Of a DNA stretch of 33,335 nt, positions 8,084 to 15,136 are shown piece after piece. The stretch's first letter is position 1. Every line of letters starts with the position of its first letter. The stretch comes from Bacteroidetes bacterium GWA2_31_9 (GTDB lineage: Bacteria > Bacteroidota > Bacteroidia > Bacteroidales > GWF2-33-38). The stretch is from NCBI GenBank assembly GCA_001768975.1, contig MEND01000230.1:13311-46645 (forward strand), in the 5' to 3' direction. Made by a program: the position numbers and the translations under genes. The notes beneath the pieces are model-generated. The model made no database searches, was not told the DNA's origin, and worked only from the letters and a program-made list of their open reading frames with translations.

Positions 8084-8983
8084 ATGAATTGGCTTACAAC
8101 AATAAAAGAATTTGAATCGTATCTGAAAATTGAACGCTCGCTATCGGTCAACTCTGTAGAGGCTTATGAGGACGATATGTATAAATTATATCAGTTTATT
8201 CAGTTTAAATATCCTGAATTGAATCCTGAAAAAGTTACACTTAAAATTTTGCAGGAGTTCATTTTATGGATTAACGAACTTGGAATGTCGGCACGCTCAC
8301 AAGCAAGGGTTTTATCTGGTATTCGGGCTTTTTACAAATATCTGATTATGGAAGATTTGATTGATTCAAGTCCAGCCGAACTACTCGAATTTCCCCGAAT
8401 TGGTCGAAAACTTCCTGAATTTCTTTCAATTACTGAAATTGATAATTTAATTGCAGCAATAGATTTAAGCAAAGCCGAAGGACATCGTAATCGAGCAATT
8501 TTGGAAACACTTTATAGCTGTGGATTAAGGGTTTCGGAGTTAGTAAATCTGAAAATTTCGCATATTTATTTCGACGATGGATTTATAAAAGTAATGGGCA
8601 AAGGGAGCAAGGAGCGACTTGTGCCAATTAGTCCAAAAGCAATAAAGGAAATTAATAATTATAAAATTTCGTATCGCAATCATATAGCAATTGCAAAAGG
8701 GCATGAGGACTTTTTGTTTTTAAATCGTCGTGGCAAAAAACTTACTCGTGTGATGATTTTTACAATAATAAAAGGACTTGCAACCAAAATCGGACTTCAA
8801 AAAACAATAAGTCCACATACATTTCGCCATTCGTTTGCAACACATTTGGTTGAAGGTGGAGCCGATTTACGTGCAGTTCAAGAAATGCTTGGACACGAAT
8901 CAATTATCACAACCGAAATTTACACACATTTGGATAGAGAATACTTGCGAGATGCGATTATTCGATTTCATCCGAGGTCTTAA
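8084..8983 (+). CDS. xerD: Tyrosine recombinase XerD
   Basis: Site-specific tyrosine recombinase of the XerC/XerD type, which resolves chromosome dimers at dif with its partner and FtsK at the septum. The N-terminal SAM-like core-binding domain covers about 1-105 (FESYLKIERSLSVNSVEAY) and the catalytic domain about 110-290. The full catalytic set is present: R149 (CGLRVSEL), K173 (GKGSKER), H245 and R248 (HTFRHSFATHL), H271 (LGHESI) and nucleophile Y280 (EIYTHL). Length 299 fits XerD, and the sequence (SVNSVEAY, LVEGGADLRAVQEMLGH) reads as the housekeeping enzyme rather than a phage or integron integrase. XerC versus XerD cannot be settled completely without its paralogue, but XerD is favoured. 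It ends 2 bases from the hepT stop on the opposite strand. Confidence 0.9.
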   Translation: MNWLTTIKEFESYLKIERSLSVNSVEAYEDDMYKLYQFIQFKYPELNPEKVTLKILQEFILWINELGMSARSQARVLSGIRAFYKYLIMEDLIDSSPAELLEFPRIGRKLPEFLSITEIDNLIAAIDLSKAEGHRNRAILETLYSCGLRVSELVNLKISHIYFDDGFIKVMGKGSKERLVPISPKAIKEINNYKISYRNHIAIAKGHEDFLFLNRRGKKLTRVMIFTIIKGLATKIGLQKTISPHTFRHSFATHLVEGGADLRAVQEMLGHESIITTEIYTHLDREYLRDAIIRFHPRS

Positions 8984-8985
8984 AT

Positions 8986-9324
8986 CTATAAATTTAGATT
9001 TTTGTTAAGAAATTTTTTTAACTCAGGAATTTTAGTCTGGATAACTTGCCAAACAACTTTATCATCAACACCGAAATAATCGTGAACTATAATGTTTCTA
9101 AATCCTTGAATCTTAAACCAATCTATTTCGGGATATTTGTTTTTAAATTCTTGACTTAATTTTACAGTCATTTCCCCAATTACAATAAAGTTCAGCATTA
9201 CAGCATCATAAGGAATATAATCCTTTTTTAACTCATCAATTGTGGAAAATTTACTTGAAATTTCTTCAATCTTCTTGACAGAATCAAGAATATTAAAACA
9301 TAATAAGTCATCTTTGCTATACAT
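8986..9324 (-). CDS. hepT: HepT-like toxin (HEPN, DUF86)
   Basis: Small alpha-helical HEPN-superfamily protein of 112 residues, the RNase-type toxin of MntA/HepT (type VII) toxin-antitoxin systems. The hallmark RX4HXY motif is intact as R76-NIIV-H81-D-Y83 (FRNIIVHDYFGVD), where the Arg and His act in RNA cleavage and the Tyr is the residue that MntA AMPylates in characterised systems. Its start overlaps the end of mntA by 8 bases (9317-9324), giving the usual antitoxin-first translationally coupled order. A family member used only as a nucleotidyltransferase partner without toxicity is possible. Confidence 0.88.
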   Translation of the reverse strand: MYSKDDLLCFNILDSVKKIEEISSKFSTIDELKKDYIPYDAVMLNFIVIGEMTVKLSQEFKNKYPEIDWFKIQGFRNIIVHDYFGVDDKVVWQVIQTKIPELKKFLNKNLNL

Positions 9325-9616
9325 AAATAGCGTCTTTAAGAATTATTGATTTAAAAATTGGTTTAATCGCACCCTCACGACATAAATCTATATTCATTTT
9401 AAACTGCGAAATTAGATATTCACGAAGCTCAAATTTTTTATCGTAAAGATTCTCAGTATTTTCCTCAAATTCGACTATAATGTCTATATCACTTTTCAGA
9501 GTCTGTTCTTCTCGTGCATACGAACCAAAAATTCCAATTTTAATTACATTAAATTTAGTTTTAAAATAAGTTTTATTATCTTTTAAATATTTCAATATTT
9601 CGGCTCTTGAAATCAC
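9317..9616 (-). CDS. mntA: MntA-like nucleotidyltransferase antitoxin
   Basis: Minimal nucleotidyltransferase of 99 residues, expected to neutralise the neighbouring HepT by transferring AMP to its tyrosine. The family motif GSX10DXD is exact: GS at 31-32, ten residues, then D43-I-D45 (FGSYAREEQTLKSDID). A third acidic residue could be supplied by D77 in MNIDLC. The start codon is GTG (CAC on the + strand at 9614-9616), because no ATG precedes the GS motif in frame. It is the first gene of a two-gene operon with hepT. A candidate -7 box lies at 9635-9642. The pair lies between xerD and a transporter, with no visible mobile element. Confidence 0.88.
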   Translation of the reverse strand: MISRAEILKYLKDNKTYFKTKFNVIKIGIFGSYAREEQTLKSDIDIIVEFEENTENLYDKKFELREYLISQFKMNIDLCREGAIKPIFKSIILKDAIYV

Positions 9617-9634
9617 TTATTAAGTTATTTAATA

Positions 9635-9642
9635 CAAATTTA
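9635..9642 (-). promoter_or_regulatory. Candidate -7 box for mntA-hepT
   Basis: Minus-strand TAAATTTG fits TAnnTTTG and ends 18 bases before the GTG of mntA. No matching TTG was found at 19-21 bases upstream. Confidence 0.35.
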
Positions 9643-9704
9643 TACTTTTTATCAGTAGTATCTGACTAATTTATTAATTTATTTTACTTATTTGAAATAA
9701 CCAA

Positions 9705-9713
9705 TACATTTGC
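9705..9713 (+). promoter_or_regulatory. Candidate -7 box for the MFS transporter
   Basis: TACATTTGC fits the consensus TAnnTTTGC perfectly and ends 12 bases before the ATG at 9726, implying a very short leader. No -33 TTG at the usual distance. Confidence 0.4.
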
Positions 9714-9725
9714 TAAATTTTATTT

Positions 9726-10904
9726 ATGAATAATCCGAAAATTACAATCTGGTCAAAAAGCTTTATATTACTGACATTGTCAGTGCTTTTTATGGCAATT
9801 TCGTTTTATTTTCTGATTCCAACATTGCCTTTATACATAAGTCAGGTATTACATGCCGATAACAGTACCGTTGGTTTTGTTATTGCTATGTTTACAATCT
9901 CGGCACTTATTATTCGACCATTTGGTGGATATTTTTTAGATAGAATGGGAAGAAAAATTATTTTTATTATTTCATTCGTTTTTATGGCAATTTTTTTCAA
10001 TTTATACCTTGTTGCATCAACAGTTGTATTAATGGCTGCTTTCAGATTTATTCACGGTTTGGCTTGGGGAGTTACTTCAACATCTGGAGCTACTCTGGCA
10101 GTTGATATTTTGCCATGCGAAAAGAGGGGCGAAGGGCTTGGGATTTATGGTTTATCTATGCCAATTGCAATGTCGATTGGACCATTATTAGGATTTTATA
10201 TTTTGCATGTTTCGAATTACAATATATTATTTATTTCGGGCTTTGTACTTTGCTTAATAGGTCTGATTCTAACACTATTTATAAAATATCCACATTATGA
10301 AAAGCCAAAAAAAACAAGAGGTTTAGGATTTCATTCTTTAATTGAAGTAAAAAGTTTGCCTCTTTCAATTAATGTATTATTTACATCATTGCCTTATGGA
10401 GGATTGGTTTCTTTTGTTGCACTTTATGCAGCAGAAGCAGGAGTTCAAAATGCAGGTTTGTTTTTTCTGATTTTTGCAGGCGGAATAGCTATTTCAAGAA
10501 TATTTGCAGGAAAAATATTTGATAAATTCGGACCTAAAAATTTATTTTTATCAGGTATTGTATTGTTAATTATTGGCTTACCAATTCTGGCATTGTTTAA
10601 AAATCCTTATGGTTTTTTTATATCAGCAGCTATTTTAGGAATTGGCAATGGAATAATTTTTCCTGTAAGTCAGGCTATGATTAACAATATGGTATTAATA
10701 AATCGTAGAGGAGTGGCAAATTCTACATTATTTTTAGCTTTCGATTTAGGAATTGGTTCAGGTATGATTCTAACAGGATTTTTAGCCGATAAAATTTCTT
10801 TATCAAATACATTTTTATTGAGTTCTGCCATTTGCATACTAGGCTTGATTTACGCTTTGTTTTTTGTTTTTAAACATTATGAGAAGAACAAGATAAATAT
10901 ATAA
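9726..10904 (+). CDS. Major facilitator superfamily transporter
   Basis: Inner-membrane secondary transporter of 392 residues with about twelve hydrophobic helices by eye. The MFS motif A appears between helices 2 and 3 as GGYFLDRMGRK, and a weaker copy in the second half as GKIFDKFGPK, showing the two six-helix bundles. The start of helix 4-5 carries RFIHGLAWGVTSTSGATLAVDILP, a pattern common in drug-efflux-type MFS proteins. Substrate cannot be inferred; multidrug, sugar or metabolite efflux are all possible. It is a single-gene unit with its own -7 box and about 90 bases before the next gene. Confidence 0.85.
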   Translation: MNNPKITIWSKSFILLTLSVLFMAISFYFLIPTLPLYISQVLHADNSTVGFVIAMFTISALIIRPFGGYFLDRMGRKIIFIISFVFMAIFFNLYLVASTVVLMAAFRFIHGLAWGVTSTSGATLAVDILPCEKRGEGLGIYGLSMPIAMSIGPLLGFYILHVSNYNILFISGFVLCLIGLILTLFIKYPHYEKPKKTRGLGFHSLIEVKSLPLSINVLFTSLPYGGLVSFVALYAAEAGVQNAGLFFLIFAGGIAISRIFAGKIFDKFGPKNLFLSGIVLLIIGLPILALFKNPYGFFISAAILGIGNGIIFPVSQAMINNMVLINRRGVANSTLFLAFDLGIGSGMILTGFLADKISLSNTFLLSSAICILGLIYALFFVFKHYEKNKINI

Positions 10905-10920
10905 ATATGTTTGTAGTTTG

Positions 10921-10953
10921 TTGTTTCTGGTACGATTGTGTTTTATATCTTTG
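10921..10953 (+). promoter_or_regulatory. Candidate promoter for the 10994 metallopeptidase
   Basis: TTG (10921-10923, inside TTTGTTG) and TATCTTTG (10946-10953) are separated by 22 bases, close to the Bacteroidetes pattern. The -7 box ends 40 bases before the ATG. Confidence 0.45.
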
Positions 10954-10993
10954 AGCTTTATAATGAATTTAGTAATTAATTAAATATATAATT

Positions 10994-13057
10994 ATGAGAA
11001 TTTTAACTGTAATTTCAATTGTTATGATAATGTTTTCATGCAATAATAATTTTAAAGCTCCTGATTTGATGAATAAAAATGAAGGAATTGATAAAAACGC
11101 TGTGAGTGCTATAATAGACAGTATGATAGCTAAATTTGGAACTGATAATCAAGAACGAATTAAAAAAGCTGTTAGCCAAGTTGCTGAGTTATGGAAAGAA
11201 AGTGATGGTAATTCAGACGAATTTAAACAATTCTGTTTGTCGAATTTTTATAACGATGATAAGGAATTAGACTTATTATTCAACAAAATATCAAGAAATT
11301 ATGAAGTTTTAAATGGTTATTTCAATAAAATAAGTATTGAACTTAAAAAGCCTTTACATCTTGATATGGGCGATATAAATGCCATTGACGAACTTTTTGG
11401 AAGTTATGAGCCAAGTTCACATTTAACCGAAGATTTTTTTGTAAATAAATTGGCGTTTATTGTAATGCTGAATTTTCCACATTATAGCCTTTCTGAAAAA
11501 GCCGAAAACGGAAAAAGCTGGACGAGCAAACAATGGGCTTATGCAAGAGTTGGAGATATGTACACATCACGAGTCCCTGCTGATTTATTACAAAATTATT
11601 CAAATAAAACTACATCGGCAGATACTTATATTTCAGAGTATAATATTTATATGGGAAATCTGATTAATTTAGACAAAAAAACACTTTTTCCTGCTGAATT
11701 AAAACTAATTACACACTGGGGTTTAAGAGACGAACTTAAATCGAATTATAATGTCGAAAATGGTTTCGATAAGCAAAAAATGATTTATGCTGTTATGAAA
11801 AATATTATTTCTCAAGAAATTCCTGAAAGTGTTATCAATTCAAACGAAAATTTGTGGAATCCTTTTGAAAATAAGTTATTTAAAAATGATGGAACTGAAA
11901 TTAAGTTCAAACCTGAGCCTAATGTTCGTTACCAGCATATAATTGAAGTTTTTAATGCACAAACAGAAATTGATAAATATAATCCGTTAGAGCCATCTTA
12001 TATTCAACGAAAATTTGACGGCGAAATGGAGCTACTTCAGGACGAAGTTGAAAAATTATTTATTGATTATATTTCTTCGCCAACAATTAAAGAAGTTGCA
12101 GAATTAATTAAAAAGCGATTAGGTCGAAATCTTGAACCATTTGATATTTGGTACGATGGATTTAAGTCGAGAAGCAGCATAAACGAAGAAGAGTTAAACA
12201 AAATAGTTTCTGCTAAATATCCTAGCAAAGATGCGTTTGAAAAGGATTTGCCTTCAATTTTAGTTAAATTGGGATTCCAACAGGAAAAGGCAAACTTTAT
12301 AACTTCTAAAATTGTTGTTGACGCATCACGTGGAGCAGGACATGCTTGGGGTGCAGAAATGAAAGACGATAAATCTCGATTAAGAACAAGGGTAGGAGAT
12401 AAGGGCATGGATTATAAAGGTTATAATATTGCAGTTCACGAATTTGGACACAATGTGGAACAAACCATATCGTTGCATGATGTTGATTTTTATAGCCTTA
12501 GAGGTGTTCCGAATACTGCTTTTACCGAAGCTTTGGCTTTTGTTTTTCAGGAAAGAGATTTAGAATTATTAAATATTAAAAGCACTGACGAAAATAAAAA
12601 ACATTTAATGGCACTTGACAATTTTTGGTCAACTTATGAAATAATGGGCGTTTCGCTTGTTGACCAGAAAGTTTGGAAATGGCTTTACGAGCATCCAAAA
12701 GCAAATGCTGAAGAATTAAAAGTTGCTGTAAATTCAATTTCAATTGAGGTTTGGAATACATATTATGCAGATGTTTTTGGCATTAAAGACCAGCCAATTT
12801 TGGCAATTTATTCTCACATGATTGATGCTCCACTTTATCTTTCGGCTTATCCAATTGGATTGTTAATTCAATTCCAGCTTGAGAAACATTTTGAAACTCA
12901 CGATTTTGCAACAGAAGTACAACGAATTTATAAAACCGGAAGATTAATTCCTCAAATTTGGATGAAAAATGCAGTTGGAAGTGAAATTTCTGCACAACCT
13001 ATGATTGATGCAGCTTCTGAGGCTGTCAAAGTAGTTGAAAGTGGAAAGATGGAATAA
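10994..13057 (+). CDS. Lipoprotein zinc metallopeptidase (M3-like gluzincin)
   Basis: Exported lipoprotein of 687 residues with a zinc-peptidase centre. The N-terminus is a lipoprotein signal (hydrophobic run, lipobox IMFSC, lipidated C16). The zinc motif HEFGH is at 482-486 (VHEFGHNVEQT), and a glutamate 26 residues later (FTEALAF, about E512) is placed like the third ligand of M3-family oligopeptidases, where the spacing is similar. Just before it is DASRGAGHAWGAEM, a Gly/His-rich loop. The rest is mostly helical, as in M3 enzymes, but I do not see the other M3 signatures, so it is better called M3-like. Predicted role is peptide cleavage at the membrane. Alternative: another MA-clan family known only as a conserved Bacteroidetes protein. 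Confidence 0.7.
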   Translation: MRILTVISIVMIMFSCNNNFKAPDLMNKNEGIDKNAVSAIIDSMIAKFGTDNQERIKKAVSQVAELWKESDGNSDEFKQFCLSNFYNDDKELDLLFNKISRNYEVLNGYFNKISIELKKPLHLDMGDINAIDELFGSYEPSSHLTEDFFVNKLAFIVMLNFPHYSLSEKAENGKSWTSKQWAYARVGDMYTSRVPADLLQNYSNKTTSADTYISEYNIYMGNLINLDKKTLFPAELKLITHWGLRDELKSNYNVENGFDKQKMIYAVMKNIISQEIPESVINSNENLWNPFENKLFKNDGTEIKFKPEPNVRYQHIIEVFNAQTEIDKYNPLEPSYIQRKFDGEMELLQDEVEKLFIDYISSPTIKEVAELIKKRLGRNLEPFDIWYDGFKSRSSINEEELNKIVSAKYPSKDAFEKDLPSILVKLGFQQEKANFITSKIVVDASRGAGHAWGAEMKDDKSRLRTRVGDKGMDYKGYNIAVHEFGHNVEQTISLHDVDFYSLRGVPNTAFTEALAFVFQERDLELLNIKSTDENKKHLMALDNFWSTYEIMGVSLVDQKVWKWLYEHPKANAEELKVAVNSISIEVWNTYYADVFGIKDQPILAIYSHMIDAPLYLSAYPIGLLIQFQLEKHFETHDFATEVQRIYKTGRLIPQIWMKNAVGSEISAQPMIDAASEAVKVVESGKME

Positions 13058-13163
13058 AGGAATAATCTATATGAAATAGATGTTTCTATGCTATTTCTAA
13101 TTAGAAGTAAATTTTTTTGGATTTTTCAAAACTAGATTCAAATTTTTAATTGAAAAAAAATAT

Positions 13164-13171
13164 TAAATTTG
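13164..13171 (+). promoter_or_regulatory. Candidate -7 box for the ATPase/TOPRIM pair
   Basis: TAAATTTG fits TAnnTTTG and ends 21 bases before the ATG at 13193. The nearest upstream TTG is too close (11 bases), so the -33 element is not supported. Confidence 0.4.
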
Positions 13172-13192
13172 TCAATAACTATATAGAAATTA

Positions 13193-14404
13193 ATGATAAA
13201 ATCAATTCAAATAAAAAACTTTAAATCTGTAGTTGACCTTTCTCTTGATTTGGGTGTATTCAATGTTTTGATAGGAGAAAATGGTTGTGGTAAGTCAAAT
13301 GTTTTAGAAGCAATTGCCTTTGGAGCAGCAGCTAGCAATGACAAGCTTGATTATGAGTATTTTGGAAACAGAGGCATTAGAGCTACAAATCCTGAATTTA
13401 TGTATTCAGCATTTACGAATGGTAAAAAAAAGAAGTCAATTGAAGTTAACATTACTACTGATGAAAGACAATATCCGTATAATTTAGAGCATGAACAAAA
13501 CAATACTAAAAGATGGGTAAACAAAAATAAAGAAGTTGCGTTGAAAGAAATTGAAAAGATTTTTAAAACGTTATATCTTGAAAATGATGAAGAAAAAAGA
13601 GCAAAAGTTTTAGCTGAAATTAGCGAAGGCAAAGATGAAATACTTTTGATTTCTGAATTATTAAAACCCTATAGAAGTGAAAATGATTTAAAAGAATTTT
13701 TTGGCAAACTTTATCCAACATTATTAGAGAAAGCATTTTCTAATAATGAGATTTCTGAATACATGATTTATTCTCCCGAACAAAGTCATTTAAGAAAAAC
13801 TGACGAAACAACACCTATTTATCCACTTGGAAATAAGGGAGAAGGACTTTTTCAATTCATTAAGGAACTTGCTTATGACAAGAAGAACAAGATAACATTA
13901 AGTAATATTAAAAATAATTTAAATCTTCTTGATTGGTATGAAGACTTTGACTTACCTGAAAATTTAATGACTAATGAATTTTCTCTGAAAATAAAAGACA
14001 AATATCTTTACGAAAATCTTAAATACTTCGACCAACGTAGCACTAACGAAGGTTTTTTGTTTTTGCTTTTTTATTCTACATTATTTATTTCTAAGATAAC
14101 TCCTTCTTTTTTTGCTATTGACAATATTGATGCATCATTTAATCCAAAATTATGTATGCAGTTGACAATGAATCTTGCAACTTTAGCAAAAAAACATAAA
14201 AAGCAAGTAATTGTTACAACGCAAAACCCTGCTATCTTAGATGGTTTGAATTTAAAAGACGACAATCAACGTTTATTTGTAATAAGTAGAAATAGTGATG
14301 GACATACAAGAGCAGAAAGAATAAATTATAATGAAAAACGAACGATGAGATTATCTGAGGTTTGGACAAAAGGTTTCATTGGAGGACTACCCGAAAATTT
14401 CTAA
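13193..14404 (+). CDS. ABC/AAA15-type ATPase, RloA/OLD-like
   Basis: Soluble 403-residue ATPase of the SMC/ABC-like group found in OLD, RloA, PARIS and Septu systems. It starts with the typical strand IKSIQIKNFKSV, then Walker A GENGCGKS (28-35, K34). A middle helical insertion (about 85-270) contains charged stretches. The signature-like region is STNEGFLFLLFYS and Walker B is FFAIDNID with D310. Unusually, the residue after D310 is Asn (N311) where ABC ATPases have catalytic Glu, and the H-loop histidine is replaced by Gln (TTQNP, Q344). Gene 14419 follows after 14 bases and looks like its partner. Together they resemble an RloA/RloB-type cassette, often associated with restriction loci or phage defence. 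No restriction genes are present here. Function is inferred from family and pairing only. Confidence 0.75.
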   Translation: MIKSIQIKNFKSVVDLSLDLGVFNVLIGENGCGKSNVLEAIAFGAAASNDKLDYEYFGNRGIRATNPEFMYSAFTNGKKKKSIEVNITTDERQYPYNLEHEQNNTKRWVNKNKEVALKEIEKIFKTLYLENDEEKRAKVLAEISEGKDEILLISELLKPYRSENDLKEFFGKLYPTLLEKAFSNNEISEYMIYSPEQSHLRKTDETTPIYPLGNKGEGLFQFIKELAYDKKNKITLSNIKNNLNLLDWYEDFDLPENLMTNEFSLKIKDKYLYENLKYFDQRSTNEGFLFLLFYSTLFISKITPSFFAIDNIDASFNPKLCMQLTMNLATLAKKHKKQVIVTTQNPAILDGLNLKDDNQRLFVISRNSDGHTRAERINYNEKRTMRLSEVWTKGFIGGLPENF

Positions 14405-14418
14405 TTATATAATTGTAA

Positions 14419-15090
14419 ATGAAATTTGCACTAATCACAGAAGGAATATCTGAGCATAGAATTATTAGACATATTCTTGAGAAATTTTTCAAAGATAAAG
14501 TCCCATTTATTAGACAAATTCAACCACAAATATTTAATGAAAAACAAATTTCAATTGGTAGTTGGAATGAAGTATTGAAGTATTGTGGAAGAACAGATGA
14601 TTTAAAAGAAATTTTTAACAATAATGATTATTTAATAATTCAAATTGACACCGACAAATCACAAACAAAACCATTTAGCATTAGTCATTCAAAGATAGAT
14701 AATACATTAAAATCAGTTGATGAATTATGCAATGAAGTTATTGTGAAGTTAAAAAGTATTATTAGCCTTGAAATTATTAAAGAACACGGTAATAAGATTT
14801 TCTTTGCAATTTGCGTACATTCTATTGAATGTTGGTTACTACCTTTATTATATACAAACAATCTTAAGTCAAAAACACATGGTTGCATTGATACACTTAA
14901 CACTGAATTAATAAAAAAAAATATTCATATAATTCCAAATGGAAATAAAAACAATCATAATGCAATTAGAACTTATGAGACAATATTAAAAATTTGGAAA
15001 AGAAAACAAGATATAATTGAATCATCTAAACATAATGAGGGATTTAAAAAGTTTATTAATTCGCTAAAAACAATTGATTTAACAAAATAA
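14419..15090 (+). CDS. TOPRIM-like RloB/DUF4276-type partner protein
   Basis: Small (223 residue) protein directly downstream of the ATPase, with 14 bases between. It begins KFALITEGISEH, giving a conserved-position glutamate (E8) after the first strand. It then has IIQIDTDKS with D77-X-D79 after a hydrophobic strand, and VHSIECWLL with E137-X-W139. This E ... DXD ... E-x-W arrangement is that of TOPRIM-related RloB/DUF4276 proteins, which are found next to AAA15 ATPases and in several cases belong to nuclease-type defence systems. If so it would bind metal and cut or bind nucleic acid. The C-terminal 60 residues are basic and helical. AriB (DUF4435) of PARIS is an alternative relative but is usually longer. 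Confident as the operon partner, less so for the exact family. Confidence 0.6.
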   Translation: MKFALITEGISEHRIIRHILEKFFKDKVPFIRQIQPQIFNEKQISIGSWNEVLKYCGRTDDLKEIFNNNDYLIIQIDTDKSQTKPFSISHSKIDNTLKSVDELCNEVIVKLKSIISLEIIKEHGNKIFFAICVHSIECWLLPLLYTNNLKSKTHGCIDTLNTELIKKNIHIIPNGNKNNHNAIRTYETILKIWKRKQDIIESSKHNEGFKKFINSLKTIDLTK

Positions 15091-15136
15091 AATGTTTTCG
15101 TTATTCTACTAATATACGTTAAAATAATCTTAAAAA

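Noticed and set aside
8084-8983. Integrase of a mobile island
   Set aside because: The tyrosine recombinase reads as housekeeping XerD; no attachment-site repeats, excisionase or transposition genes are adjacent.
13073-13097. Hairpin GAAATAG...CTATTTC after the metallopeptidase gene
   Set aside because: AT-only 7-bp stem with an 11-base loop and no T-run; too weak to call a terminator.
14419-15090. HNH nuclease partner as in Septu
   Set aside because: No HNH histidine/asparagine pattern; the acidic E/DXD layout fits a TOPRIM-like protein better.
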